From Syntrophomonas zehnderi OL-4 (lineage in GTDB: Bacteria > Bacillota > Syntrophomonadia > Syntrophomonadales > Syntrophomonadaceae): DNA of 35,151 nt. Each line of letters opens with the position of its first letter. The first letter of the stretch is position 1. The DNA is taken from contig NZ_CGIH01000046.1 of NCBI RefSeq assembly GCF_000983115.1, forward strand, positions 1 through 35,151. The letters are read 5' to 3'. The notes beneath the pieces were generated by a model. The model had not been told where the DNA came from, made no database searches, and was given only the letters and a program-made list of their open reading frames with translations. The translations under genes and the position numbers were made by a program. Shown piece by piece: positions 25,142-35,134 of the stretch.

Positions 25142-26530
25142 TTAGTTTTTAGCGGAAAGCTCCAGGCGGGCAACTGATTTCTCTTTTCGCAGTGTTTCAT
25201 AATACCAGGCGTTTTCCCTATCCCACTTTCGCGCTACATACCAACCGGCAGCCTTAAAAAGAAAGGAACGCTTGCCGGTCAAAAACAAATTCCGGCCTAG
25301 GCTGAACAAGGTGTAGAATTTTCGGTATGCACGCATCGTTTCTTTCTGCAAGGTATAGGCAGACATAAGTGCTGGTTCAAAGACAACGTGATGGGCATCG
25401 TATAAACTCCAGTCGCGGGTCAGAAGCCGCCCGGCTTTTTCCATATCCTGATACGTCCGGGTACCTGGCAAGGGGGTTAAAACCATGAACTGCACCGTGT
25501 CAATTCTGTTTTTACGTGCGAATTTAACCGTATCGCGAATAGTCTGCGGGGTATCTTCATCAGCGCCGAAGACAAACATGCCATGCACCATAATTCCAAA
25601 CTTGTGAAACTGTTTGACGCAAAATTCAATGTCGGCGATGTCCTGTTTTTTCTTATAACTCTGCAAGGTCTGGGGGTTAATGGATTCCATTCCCACAAAA
25701 ACCAGGCCGCATCCTGCCTCTTTCATCAAGCTCAAAAGCTCTTCATCGCGAGCCGCCTCCGTTCGCACCTGGGCACACCACCATTGCGGACAGAGCTTCC
25801 GGATGATCATTTCCAGTAGCAAGGTCTTGACTCTATAAGGATTGGCGGCAAAATTGTCATCGCAAAAAAACACTTGTTTCCCGGCATACTGTTTCAGTTC
25901 CTCCAGAACCATATTATAATCCCGCGTCCGTACTTTATGACCGAACATGGCGGTTACACTGCAAAAGGTGCAGTCAAAAGGACAACCCCTTGAGGTCATA
26001 ACCGGATAGGTAGTCATTTTGTTAAAATCATCAAAGATAGACAGATCCGGAATCGGCAGCCGGTTCAGTTCGGCAGGCGCAGCATCAGAATTATGAATCG
26101 GTTTCCCTGCCTGCCACCAGGATAATCCAGCCACATGGGCTGGCATCACGTTTTTCTCCAGGCATCTGACCAATTCTGGAAACGATTCCTCAGCTTCTCC
26201 GCGACAGACATAGTCGCAGTGCGCCAGCGCTTCCTCCGGCAGGAAAGTTACATGCGGTCCGCCCATCACTACCGGTATCCCCTTTTTTTTGAACATATCA
26301 GCCAGATGGTAAGCTTCTGGCACCGTAGAGGTGGTAGCAGATATGCCGACCATCTCAAACTCGTCCAGATCAGAAAAACAGATATCTGTTCTGGATCCAT
26401 AGATAAATCTGACTTCATGTCCTATGGCTTTTAGCTCGGTTCCCAGCAGCGGCAGTCCTAGCCTGGGCATGGTTACCGTGCTGTACACATGACGTCCGGG
26501 GGCCTTAGGTTCAATAAGCAGTATTTTCAT
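25142..26530 (-). CDS. B12-binding-domain radical SAM protein
   Basis: This 462-residue protein has an N-terminal cobalamin-binding-like domain (about 1-125; ILLIEPKAPG, VGISATTSTV and GGPHVTFLPEEAL are typical) followed by a radical SAM core with the cluster motif RGCPFDCTFC (Cys183, Cys187, Cys190). FVGMESINPQTLQSYKKKQ and FVFGADEDTPQTIRDTVKFA are further SAM-domain landmarks. A C-terminal basic helical tail (about 380-462) may bind substrate or membrane. Enzymes of this class methylate unactivated carbons or rearrange lipids, cofactors or peptides; the substrate is unknown. The canonical DxHxxG of B12 proteins is absent, which is common in this group. The ATG lies 9 nt after GGAGGT. It is divergent from the DUF1836 gene. 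Confidence 0.9.
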   Translation of the reverse strand: MKILLIEPKAPGRHVYSTVTMPRLGLPLLGTELKAIGHEVRFIYGSRTDICFSDLDEFEMVGISATTSTVPEAYHLADMFKKKGIPVVMGGPHVTFLPEEALAHCDYVCRGEAEESFPELVRCLEKNVMPAHVAGLSWWQAGKPIHNSDAAPAELNRLPIPDLSIFDDFNKMTTYPVMTSRGCPFDCTFCSVTAMFGHKVRTRDYNMVLEELKQYAGKQVFFCDDNFAANPYRVKTLLLEMIIRKLCPQWWCAQVRTEAARDEELLSLMKEAGCGLVFVGMESINPQTLQSYKKKQDIADIEFCVKQFHKFGIMVHGMFVFGADEDTPQTIRDTVKFARKNRIDTVQFMVLTPLPGTRTYQDMEKAGRLLTRDWSLYDAHHVVFEPALMSAYTLQKETMRAYRKFYTLFSLGRNLFLTGKRSFLFKAAGWYVARKWDRENAWYYETLRKEKSVARLELSAKN

Positions 26531-26599
26531 TTATACATAACCTCCTTAGTAAAAAATAGGGCTTGGTTGTAGCGGTTTTTTCACATTTAAAACACTATT

Positions 26600-26677
26600 T
26601 AGTATGTTCAACAACATACTAGTCTATGCATATTGGTATATGTAGTATTAAAAACCTTATGTAGCATTTATACTACA
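26600..26677. promoter_or_regulatory. Palindromic control region between divergent genes
   Basis: TAGTATGTT (26600-26608) and AACATACTA (26613-26621) form a perfect 9-bp dyad with a CAAC centre. Nearby, TGTAGTAT (26641-26648) is mirrored by ATACTACA (26670-26677), with a further TGTAG at 26660-26664. The region lies between the radical SAM gene and the DUF1836 gene, and the DUF1836 protein is a natural candidate to bind there. The TGTA/TACA half-sites also resemble the BlaI operators of this window but with different spacing. Confidence 0.5.
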
Positions 26678-26787
26678 GACGTTTAGTTTTTACAATAACC
26701 ACTTGAAATTTTTTTTAAAAATTAATAAAATAGTTTCGTAAACAATCATTGGACAAAAAATATAACATTTCTGCAAGGAGGGGAAAA

Positions 26788-27375
26788 ATGAAAATAGATG
26801 AACATGAATTATTGACATTGGTGCAAAGCCTGTACGCTTACGAAGATATCCAGTTGATTGATATCCCGGATATTGATTTATATATGGATCAGGTTACGAC
26901 ATTTATGGAAAAGAAACTCAGTGCGACCAAACGCAATCGGAAAGATAAGATCCTGACCAAAACCATGATCAACAACTACACCAAAGACGGGATCCTTTTG
27001 CCGCCTAAAAACAAAAAGTATTCCCGTCAGCATATCATCTTGCTAATATTGATTTACAATTTGAAACAGATTTTATCTATTAAGGATATAGACATCCTGC
27101 TGGCGCCTTTGCTGAAAGCCAGCAGTGAAACAGATTGTGATCCGCAGTTATGGGATAAAATTTACCTGGCTTATCTCGATTTGAAGCAGGATGATTTCGA
27201 TTTAAGCGGTGACCGGCAGGGAGAACAACTGAAGAAAATCAGAGAAAAAACAGGAGACTTTGGCAAGCTGCAGCAGGACATCGAATTGTTGTTGATCGTA
27301 CTCTTGCTGGTAAATCAGGCTATCGTTCGGAAACGACTGACAGAAAAAATAATCGATGAGTATTTTGATTTATAA
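26788..27375 (+). CDS. DUF1836 family probable DNA-binding protein
   Basis: The 195-residue protein carries the DUF1836 core LTKTMINNYTKDGILLPP, which reads like a MerR-type winged-helix recognition segment (helix, NY-x-KDG-x-LPP turn), then YSRQHIILLILIYNLKQILSIKDI, as in the dimer helices of this family, and a helical C-terminal part. Regulation of transcription is likely but no ligand is known. Start: the longest frame begins at 26749 without a ribosome site; ATG 26788 follows AAGGAGGGG by 4 nt and is chosen. It is divergent from the radical SAM gene and followed by repeats. Confidence 0.85.
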   Translation: MKIDEHELLTLVQSLYAYEDIQLIDIPDIDLYMDQVTTFMEKKLSATKRNRKDKILTKTMINNYTKDGILLPPKNKKYSRQHIILLILIYNLKQILSIKDIDILLAPLLKASSETDCDPQLWDKIYLAYLDLKQDDFDLSGDRQGEQLKKIREKTGDFGKLQQDIELLLIVLLLVNQAIVRKRLTEKIIDEYFDL

Positions 27376-27390
27376 TTTTGGTGAGAGAAT

Positions 27391-27530
27391 AGACGCAGGT
27401 CACACGGATTTACGCGGCTACCTTAATAGCGACCGTTAGGGAGCACCAGTAGTACCCGAAGGGTGCTACCTTAATAGCGACCGTTAGGGAACACCAGTAG
27501 TACCCGAAGGGTGCTACCTTAACAGTGAAC
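27391..27530 (+). repeat. Dispersed repeat, copy 2, with a 48-bp tandem unit
   Basis: After AGACGCAGGTCACACGGAT come two 48-bp units (27417-27464 and 27465-27512, differing at one base) and a degenerate start of a third (27513-27530). Each unit begins GCTACCTTAATAGCGACC and contains GTAGTACCC-GAA-GGGTGCTAC across the unit boundary, a 9-bp hairpin with one wobble pair. Copy 1 lies at 14668-14764 in the other orientation. Confidence 0.8.
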
Positions 27531-27541
27531 CGGAATTTGTA

Positions 27542-27562
27542 GGGGCGACCTTTGATCGCTCC
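27542..27562 (+). repeat. Short hairpin repeat after GTAGGGGCGACC
   Basis: GGGGCGA (27542-27548) pairs with TCGCTCC (27556-27562) with one G-U pair. Sequences of the form TAGGGGCGACC...GGTCGCC are frequent intergenic repeats in Clostridia as far as I remember, so this may be a member. Confidence 0.4.
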
Positions 27563-27742
27563 GCATCATTCTTTAATTAACAATACGCTATCTGCAGCAT
27601 CATCACATATGCTTAGAAAACCCGGAATTTGGATTAGGGGCTTTAGCCGAAATAACCGTAGCGATGCTTTATCTTCCGCAGGTAAATCCATTATCGTAAG
27701 GTGTATGGGAACAAAACAACTTACGAATATCTGCCCCGGTAG

Positions 27743-27786
27743 CGGAAGCTTCAGCTTCCGGTGGGAAGCAAAGCTTCCCCATCCGC
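27743..27786. repeat. Two adjacent palindromes near the ligA 3' end
   Basis: CGGAAGCT/AGCTTCCG (27743-27760, 2-nt loop) and GGGAAGC/GCTTCCC (27763-27779, AAA loop) are enclosed by GCGGA...TCCGC. On the minus strand the second hairpin lies 27 bp after the ligA stop and may act at the transcript end; no U run follows. The 11-mer AGCGGAAGCTT also occurs at 1621-1631. Confidence 0.6.
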
Positions 27787-27805
27787 ATCACACAGCAATC
27801 ACTAT

Positions 27806-29848
<2,043 letters not shown>

Positions 29849-29881
29849 TCATACATATATTTTGTAAGCTATACAGCCTAT

Positions 29882-29909
29882 TTTATAATCTTTTTATAAT
29901 TCCTGTCTA
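29882..29909 (-). promoter_or_regulatory. Candidate ligA promoter
   Basis: TAGACA (29909-29904) and TATAAA (29887-29882) with a 16-bp spacer, between the pcrA terminator and the ligA start. Confidence 0.5.
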
Positions 29910-29918
29910 AAACTTTTT

Positions 29919-29945
29919 CAAAAAAAAGACGGGCCTCCCCGTCTT
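29919..29945 (-). terminator. Intrinsic terminator of pcrA
   Basis: On the minus strand AAGACGGG and CCCGTCTT form a perfect 8-bp stem with a GAGG loop, followed by a run of T residues. It lies 34 bp after the pcrA stop. Confidence 0.9.
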
Positions 29946-29979
29946 GCCAAATTAGCCAACTGTTGCATGCTGCAGGCCT

Positions 29980-32067
29980 TTAGCTTATTTTCTCCAGGGG
30001 GGCGATATCCAACCGCAAAGTTCGGGTTCCGGCCCGCTCAAAATCCACCACCGCGATTTCGTCATCTTCAATACTTATTACCACACCCATCCCGAATTTT
30101 TTGTGCACTACCGTATCCCCTTCGTTAAGGATACTGCTAACCATCTTTTTAACAAGTGGAGGGGTCAGCAAATCTGCAGGTATTTCCTTTATAAAGCGTG
30201 ACGGTGGATTGTTGCGCTCATAACCGTAGAGCAATCTGGATACGGCATTAGTAAGATAGAGCCTTTCGCAGGCACGTGTTATCCCCACATAACACAGCCT
30301 TCTTTCTTCCTCCATATCCTCCGGAGTTTCGGTGCGGTAGGATGGAAACACCCCTTCCTCCATCCCGGTCATGAATACGATTGGAAATTCCAATCCCTTG
30401 GCTCCATGGTAAGTCATCATCATTACGGCATCGGCATAGTCCAGGTCATCGGTATCCTGTACCAGGGCAACGCGGGCTAAGAAATCATCTAGCCCTTCTA
30501 TACCCTCCTGAGTATATTCTATAGCCAGAGAACGTAATTCCTGCAGATTCTCAATCCGGGTCTGAGCATCTGCCGGGTTGTTCTTATTAATATCTTCAAT
30601 ATACCCGCTCATTTCCATCAGTTGATGCAAAATATCTTGGACAGGGACCTGGGATTTATTCAGGTCTTGGAGGAACGTGATCATCCCATAAAAATCTTCC
30701 AAAGTTGCCGCCATCTTTTTACTGATCCCTTCCACGACTGTAGCATCCGCTAATACGTCCATAATCATGATCCCCTGCTGGTCAGCGTAATCCTCAAGTT
30801 TTTCCAAGGTTTTATCCCCTATCCCCCGGCGCGGTACGTTTATAACGCGCTTAAAGCTCAGGCGATCATTGGGATTGCAGATCAGTTTTAAATAGGCCAA
30901 AATATCCTTTATTTCTTTTCTTTCATAGAACTTACGGGCACCTATGATCTGATAGGGAATATAGCGGTGCAGGAGGGCTTCTTCCACGATACGCGACTGG
31001 GCGTGAGTACGGTAAAATATCGCACAATCACTGTAGCGTTTCCCTTCCCGGTCTATCAAATCAGCTATGGTTCCGGCAACGAACCTGCCTTCCTGGAAGC
31101 TGTCTCCGGCACAATAATAGATAATCTTATCCCCTCGCGGGTTATCCGTATATAGATTTTTTTCTTCCCGGTCACTATTATTCTTTATAACCGCATTGGC
31201 AGCTTGGAGAATATATTGGCTGGAACGATAGTTTTTCTCCAGCTTTATTAGCTGGGCATCGGGATAGTCCTTTAAAAACTTCTTGACATTATACGGTTCA
31301 GCACCTCGCCAACTGTAGACCGACTGATCGGGATCACCCACCACGAAAATGTTGCGGTGGCGGGCGGCCAATAGGTTGGCCCATATATACTGGGCATAAT
31401 TGGTGTCCTGATATTCATCAATCATTATATAGCGAAACCAGTGCTGATATTTCTCCAAGACCTCCGGATAATCCCGGAACAGTTTAATACAAAGAATTAT
31501 TAAATCTTCAAAATCCAGGGCGTTGTACTCCTTGAGTCGGGCATTATAGCTTCTGAAAACCCGATAGTACTTGTCCTTAATATGCAGCGGCAAGCTCAGA
31601 TTCTGAAAGTATTTCTCGGGATTTAACAAACTATTTTTGGCCTGTTTAATACTGTAGAGCACTTCTTCCGGCTTCGTCTCGTAATCGTGTTCTTCTTTTA
31701 GGATTTCTTTGATCAGGGTCTTGCCTTCCGTATCATCGATAATGGCAAAGCTGCGTTCATAACCCAGATGGTGAATATCCATGCGCAGTATTTTGTAGCA
31801 GGCGGCATGAAAGGTTTGTATCCACCGCCCTTGATAATCAGGCTGCATTTGACCTACCCGGGTTCTCATCTCCTGAGCCGCCTTATTCGTAAACGTAATC
31901 GCTAAAATGGAATCGGGCGCAATCCCATTTTCAATCAGATAACCGATCCGGCTGGTCAGCACCCTGGTCTTGCCGCTGCCGGCTCCGGCCAGTACCATAC
32001 AAGGTCCATCTATATGTAATATGGCCTGTTTCTGTTGTTCATTCAGCCCTTCCAAAATATATGTCAT
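29980..32067 (-). CDS. pcrA: ATP-dependent DNA helicase PcrA (UvrD/Rep family)
   Basis: PcrA unwinds DNA 3' to 5' in repair and plasmid replication and displaces RecA and RNA polymerase. The 695-residue protein shows superfamily 1 motifs: LNEQQKQAI (Q motif), AGAGSGKTRVLTSR (Walker A), MIDEYQDTN (motif II), VVGDPDQSVYSWRGA (motif III), LEKNYRSS (motif IV), and MTYHGAKGLEFPIVFMTGMEEGVFP then YVGITRACERLYL (motifs V-VI). It ends in the Tudor-like tail (VVHKKFGMGVVISIED) that binds RNA polymerase. The ATG follows a weak AGGCAGG. It is about 0.7 kb short of AddA, so a two-subunit nuclease is excluded. Confidence 0.96.
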   Translation of the reverse strand: MTYILEGLNEQQKQAILHIDGPCMVLAGAGSGKTRVLTSRIGYLIENGIAPDSILAITFTNKAAQEMRTRVGQMQPDYQGRWIQTFHAACYKILRMDIHHLGYERSFAIIDDTEGKTLIKEILKEEHDYETKPEEVLYSIKQAKNSLLNPEKYFQNLSLPLHIKDKYYRVFRSYNARLKEYNALDFEDLIILCIKLFRDYPEVLEKYQHWFRYIMIDEYQDTNYAQYIWANLLAARHRNIFVVGDPDQSVYSWRGAEPYNVKKFLKDYPDAQLIKLEKNYRSSQYILQAANAVIKNNSDREEKNLYTDNPRGDKIIYYCAGDSFQEGRFVAGTIADLIDREGKRYSDCAIFYRTHAQSRIVEEALLHRYIPYQIIGARKFYERKEIKDILAYLKLICNPNDRLSFKRVINVPRRGIGDKTLEKLEDYADQQGIMIMDVLADATVVEGISKKMAATLEDFYGMITFLQDLNKSQVPVQDILHQLMEMSGYIEDINKNNPADAQTRIENLQELRSLAIEYTQEGIEGLDDFLARVALVQDTDDLDYADAVMMMTYHGAKGLEFPIVFMTGMEEGVFPSYRTETPEDMEEERRLCYVGITRACERLYLTNAVSRLLYGYERNNPPSRFIKEIPADLLTPPLVKKMVSSILNEGDTVVHKKFGMGVVISIEDDEIAVVDFERAGTRTLRLDIAPLEKIS

Positions 32068-32531
32068 ATGTTAAACCTGCCTTTTTTCTGCTTCACAGCG
32101 TAAGTATAGTAGGAAATGGGCATAGATAGCACTTCTTATTAGGACTGGCATAATTTTTCTTATAAAAATAAAACCAGGTGGGGCGATTAATCTGGGTAAA
32201 TCCGCTGGTTCAGTGCTGAATAATCGAATGTCCATCTCCTGTGGTCTGCCGTGAGATCTTGATTATTATACTATCATAACACAAAGATAGATTCTCATCA
32301 GTAGTAGAGAAAAGCATTGCCAATAGCCGCTGCAACATCCAGCGCTGTTAGATACAACTTAGCAGATCCGCGGGAGAACAAAATGCCAGACGTATGGATA
32401 TGTATTAGAACGAAATAACCTGTGATTATCTACCCAGGCAGCCAAAGCAGCCCTCAAGGCAGTTATTATCATAGATTGCCGCAATCCAGGTCAACTTATT
32501 GCTTTATTCCAAGTTTTTTCTAATTTGTCCC
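32068..32531. other. Intergenic region between divergent pcrA and blaI
   Basis: No gene or RNA is recognised in this stretch. GATTA/TAATC arms around 32187-32226 are too short to support a claim. The pcrA promoter probably lies near 32100-32130 (TATACT on the minus strand), without a convincing -35. Confidence 0.4.
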
Positions 32532-32560
32532 TTGACAAGCATTTTTTACACATATAATAT
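32532..32560 (+). promoter_or_regulatory. Strong sigma-A promoter of blaI-M56
   Basis: A perfect TTGACA (32532-32537) and TAATAT (32555-32560) with a 17-bp spacer. Confidence 0.85.
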
Positions 32561-32566
32561 TTATAT

Positions 32567-32580
32567 ACTACATATGTAGT
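32567..32580 (+). promoter_or_regulatory. BlaI/MecI-type operator at the start point of blaI transcription
   Basis: ACTACATATGTAGT is a perfect 14-bp palindrome with the TACA/TGTA half-sites of MecI/BlaI operators. It sits just downstream of the -10 box, where a bound repressor would block initiation. This suggests autoregulation of the blaI-M56 pair. Confidence 0.85.
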
Positions 32581-32603
32581 TTAAATATTTGGAGGTGGTT
32601 GAG

Positions 32604-32972
32604 CTGGAAAAAAAGCCTGAAATAACTGATGCCGAGTTTGAGATTATGAAAGTCCTGTGGGCCAAAGAACAACCTTTGTCTGTGCAGGACATCTGTGATG
32701 AATTGTTGCACAAAAATTGGAAATATTCTACGGTAGCAACCCTGCTGGGGCGGATGAAAAAAAAAGGAATTGTTGAGGGGGTAAAAAGCGGATATGCGTA
32801 TTACTATACCCCTTTGACAGATGAAAAAGAATATAAAAAATCTCAAACCAGAAAGTTAATCAGCAAACTCTATGACGGTTCCGCCAAAAAGCTGATAGCT
32901 TCCTTATATTCAGACAATGAAATGTCTGCCGAAGATATTGCCGAACTGAAAAATTATTTTGATTTGAATTAA
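32604..32972 (+). CDS. blaI: BlaI/MecI family transcriptional repressor
   Basis: This 122-residue winged-helix repressor binds TACA/TGTA operators as a dimer and is released when its partner protease cuts it. Family features: EITDAEFEIMKVLWAKEQPLS at the N-terminus, the recognition helix in WKYSTVATLLGRMKKKGIV, the wing GYAYYYTPL, and a C-terminal dimer helix region. Start: the GGAGGT at 32591-32596 lies 7 nt before an in-frame CTG (32604), and family members begin here. Conventional starts exist only upstream (TTG 32589) or inside the Shine-Dalgarno site (GTG 32595), with no ribosome site of their own. A rare CTG start is therefore likely. It is 11 bp upstream of the M56 protease gene and in one operon with it. 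Confidence 0.9.
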   Translation: MEKKPEITDAEFEIMKVLWAKEQPLSVQDICDELLHKNWKYSTVATLLGRMKKKGIVEGVKSGYAYYYTPLTDEKEYKKSQTRKLISKLYDGSAKKLIASLYSDNEMSAEDIAELKNYFDLN

Positions 32973-32983
32973 GGAAACCTGTT

Positions 32984-34984
32984 ATGATGTTACAACTATT
33001 TGAAACCGTTTTGATATTGTCTGCAGTCGGCGCAATCCTAACCCTGGGACTGTTGTTGCTAAAACCGGTGACTATAAGGTTGTTTGGCAATCGCTGGCAG
33101 TATTATATGTGGATATGTGTCCTAGTATTGATTGTCTTGCCTCCAATAACGATATGGTTACCAGAAAAATCTGTTATTCCTGCTGCGCCATTACCTTACA
33201 TTGAATTGGAAAATCCCCAGGTAATAACTGACATATTGCCAACCCCAACAGCCTATGAGGATACCCCTAGTTATACGAAGCTCAGGTTTATACCATCATA
33301 CACGTTCAACCTATCCACACTGCTTTTTATTATCTGGCTGGCTGGAGCGGTTTTGTTTTTACTTAAGATCATCTTAAATTATGCCCAGTTCCTTAGAATC
33401 ATCAGCCATCATTCTCTGCCTGTAAAATGCCCGCTGCTAGATGAAGTAAAAGCTGAGCATAAAATTACAGGTAACATCCCGGTTTTAATTACCCCATTCT
33501 TCGACATACCATTTATATCCGGACTATTTCGCCCTAAACTTATACTCCCAAATACCGATGTTTCTGATGAAATTCTGCGGCATATTCTGCGGCATGAATT
33601 GACCCATTATAAAAGACATGACCTTTGGTTTAAATGGCTATCCATGCTTGCAAATGCAATCCACTGGTTTAACCCCTTAATTTATCTGGCGGTGCGGCAA
33701 ATGAACGAGGAATGCGAAATATCCTGTGATCTCGCAGTAGTGCGGAATATGGATAAAGAAGAACGCAAAAGTTATATGAATACAATTTTATTCATGATAG
33801 CCCAAAATAAAATACCTCCTATAATGGTTTCCGCCATGGCAAATAGCAAAAAACAAATAAGGAGAAGATTTAATATGATTAGCAGAGAAAAACCAATTAG
33901 CAAAATAATGTCGGCAGCAGCTTATATTATTGCAGCTGCAATCGTAAGTACGACCCTTTTTACGTGCAATGCCCTGGCCGAGAACACAAAAAATGGCCTT
34001 GAAACCTGGACAAAAAACGAATTTTATCTCCAAGACGGAATTCAATTTTCGGTAAATGTTTCAGGCAAAAACGTCCCTGCCTGGGTTTTTGAAGATATAG
34101 CTGGCCAGGACGGAAATATTAACGTAACGGTAAAACGGTGGCAGATAAGGGATTTAAAGGGGGAAGTTGAAGATTACGCAATTGTTGAACTGCAAGGTGC
34201 GAAAGGGATAACCAGGTTATCAAATATCAGTGCAACCAGTTTCCGTGCCATCGATAAAAATTCTGGTTCAATGCAGAGAATCCCTGAATTACTAAATGAT
34301 GTTTACACAAGCAATTACAGTTTTTGTGAATTTAATAACATTGGCTACGAAGGATATCGAAATTCCGCAGTCGCTGACTTGGTTACGAAAAATTCGGGTA
34401 AACATAAATACGTGAAAGTAGATTTTGCTTTTAATAAAAACGCCGCCTTATCTGCCGTGTATGTTGATTTTTTGGTGGCAAACGAATTCGATAATGTAGA
34501 TGTTTCCGTAGAACTGAAATATGCACCCGTCAAGGCAGACCCTGACTCCCTAAAGTTTATCGGCAATTTTGAAAAGGATTATGTTTTTTGGGCTAAAGAA
34601 CTTACCCTGCCCAGGTACTTTACCTTTTGGGAAGATAGCTTTGTGAATAAAAGGGTTCCCGGTATTGATATTAGCGTTGATTATGCAAATACTGAGGGAA
34701 TTGCCCTCAGTACATCTGTATCACATCCGCAGGTTAGTTCTTATGAAATAAATGTCTATGACCAATATAACCGGCTAATATCTTCGGCAAGAGATAAAAA
34801 AGCTCCCGTCGGATGCATTACTTTAAAACCCAATCCCATTATATACCTTTATGGAAAGGACACTGGTAAGGGTGCCCCTGAAAAGCAATTCGTAAGCGGT
34901 CAAACGTATCGAATAGATATCGTGCTTTTTGGCAAAGAAAATAAAGTAGTGTATCGTCAACGCGAAAATGTTAAACTGCCCTAA
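32984..34984 (+). CDS. M56 (BlaR1/MecR1-like) membrane metalloprotease with an unusual ectodomain
   Basis: The 666-residue protein would be the sensor that destroys its partner repressor. There are two N-terminal membrane segments (about 8-27 and 41-59), a third (about 111-131), and the cytoplasmic zinc site HELTHYKRHD (204-213), with the downstream acidic ligand region EECEISCD (242-249). A fourth segment lies at about 309-330. The outer domain (about 331-666) has no penicillin-binding motifs (SxxK, SxN or KTG in context) and I do not recognise it; it looks beta-rich, of the type seen in secreted sensor domains. So the signal is probably not a beta-lactam. The ATG pair follows AAGGAAA, 11 bp after blaI. 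A strong terminator follows. Confidence 0.9.
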   Translation: MMLQLFETVLILSAVGAILTLGLLLLKPVTIRLFGNRWQYYMWICVLVLIVLPPITIWLPEKSVIPAAPLPYIELENPQVITDILPTPTAYEDTPSYTKLRFIPSYTFNLSTLLFIIWLAGAVLFLLKIILNYAQFLRIISHHSLPVKCPLLDEVKAEHKITGNIPVLITPFFDIPFISGLFRPKLILPNTDVSDEILRHILRHELTHYKRHDLWFKWLSMLANAIHWFNPLIYLAVRQMNEECEISCDLAVVRNMDKEERKSYMNTILFMIAQNKIPPIMVSAMANSKKQIRRRFNMISREKPISKIMSAAAYIIAAAIVSTTLFTCNALAENTKNGLETWTKNEFYLQDGIQFSVNVSGKNVPAWVFEDIAGQDGNINVTVKRWQIRDLKGEVEDYAIVELQGAKGITRLSNISATSFRAIDKNSGSMQRIPELLNDVYTSNYSFCEFNNIGYEGYRNSAVADLVTKNSGKHKYVKVDFAFNKNAALSAVYVDFLVANEFDNVDVSVELKYAPVKADPDSLKFIGNFEKDYVFWAKELTLPRYFTFWEDSFVNKRVPGIDISVDYANTEGIALSTSVSHPQVSSYEINVYDQYNRLISSARDKKAPVGCITLKPNPIIYLYGKDTGKGAPEKQFVSGQTYRIDIVLFGKENKVVYRQRENVKLP

Positions 34985-35028
34985 TGTTTGCAAACGGTTA
35001 CATACCAAAAACTGAATAAAACAGGTCA

Positions 35029-35075
35029 ACGGCGGTTTTGAATTTCATCAAAACCGCCGTCTTCTTATTTCTTTT
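35029..35075 (+). terminator. Intrinsic terminator of the blaI-M56 operon
   Basis: ACGGCGGTTTTGA (35029-35041) and TCAAAACCGCCGT (35048-35060) form a perfect 13-bp stem with a 6-nt loop, followed by a T-rich tract. Confidence 0.92.
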
Positions 35076-35083
35076 AAAAAGCC

Positions 35084-35112
35084 TTGACTATTATATACTA
35101 CAACTGTAGTAT
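35084..35112 (+). promoter_or_regulatory. Promoter of a gene beyond the window
   Basis: TTGACT (35084-35089) and TAGTAT (35107-35112) with a 17-bp spacer, reading out of the window. A BlaI-type operator lies between and over the two boxes. The gene itself is not in view. Confidence 0.75.
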
Positions 35113-35134
35113 ATACTGTACTACAATTGTAATA
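35094..35134 (+). promoter_or_regulatory. Two BlaI/MecI-type operators in tandem
   Basis: TATACTACA and TGTAGTATA (35094-35113) are perfect 9-bp arms separated by AC. TACTACAA and TTGTAATA (35119-35134) are 8-bp arms with one mismatch. The centres are 23 bp apart, about two helical turns, so dimers could sit on one face. They match the operator at 32567-32580 and imply that the next gene is in the same regulon. Confidence 0.8.

Larger units (their letters stand above)
27376..27805. other. Repeat-rich intergenic region between the DUF1836 gene and ligA
   Basis: No credible gene lies in these 430 bp; frames across it run through repeats. The parts I can define are listed separately (27391-27530, 27542-27562, 27743-27786). 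The part 27563-27740 shows no feature that I recognise. Confidence 0.55.

Noticed and set aside
27417-27530. Tandem 48-bp repeats considered as a CRISPR array
   Set aside because: The units are directly adjacent with no variable spacers, only two are complete, and no cas gene is nearby.
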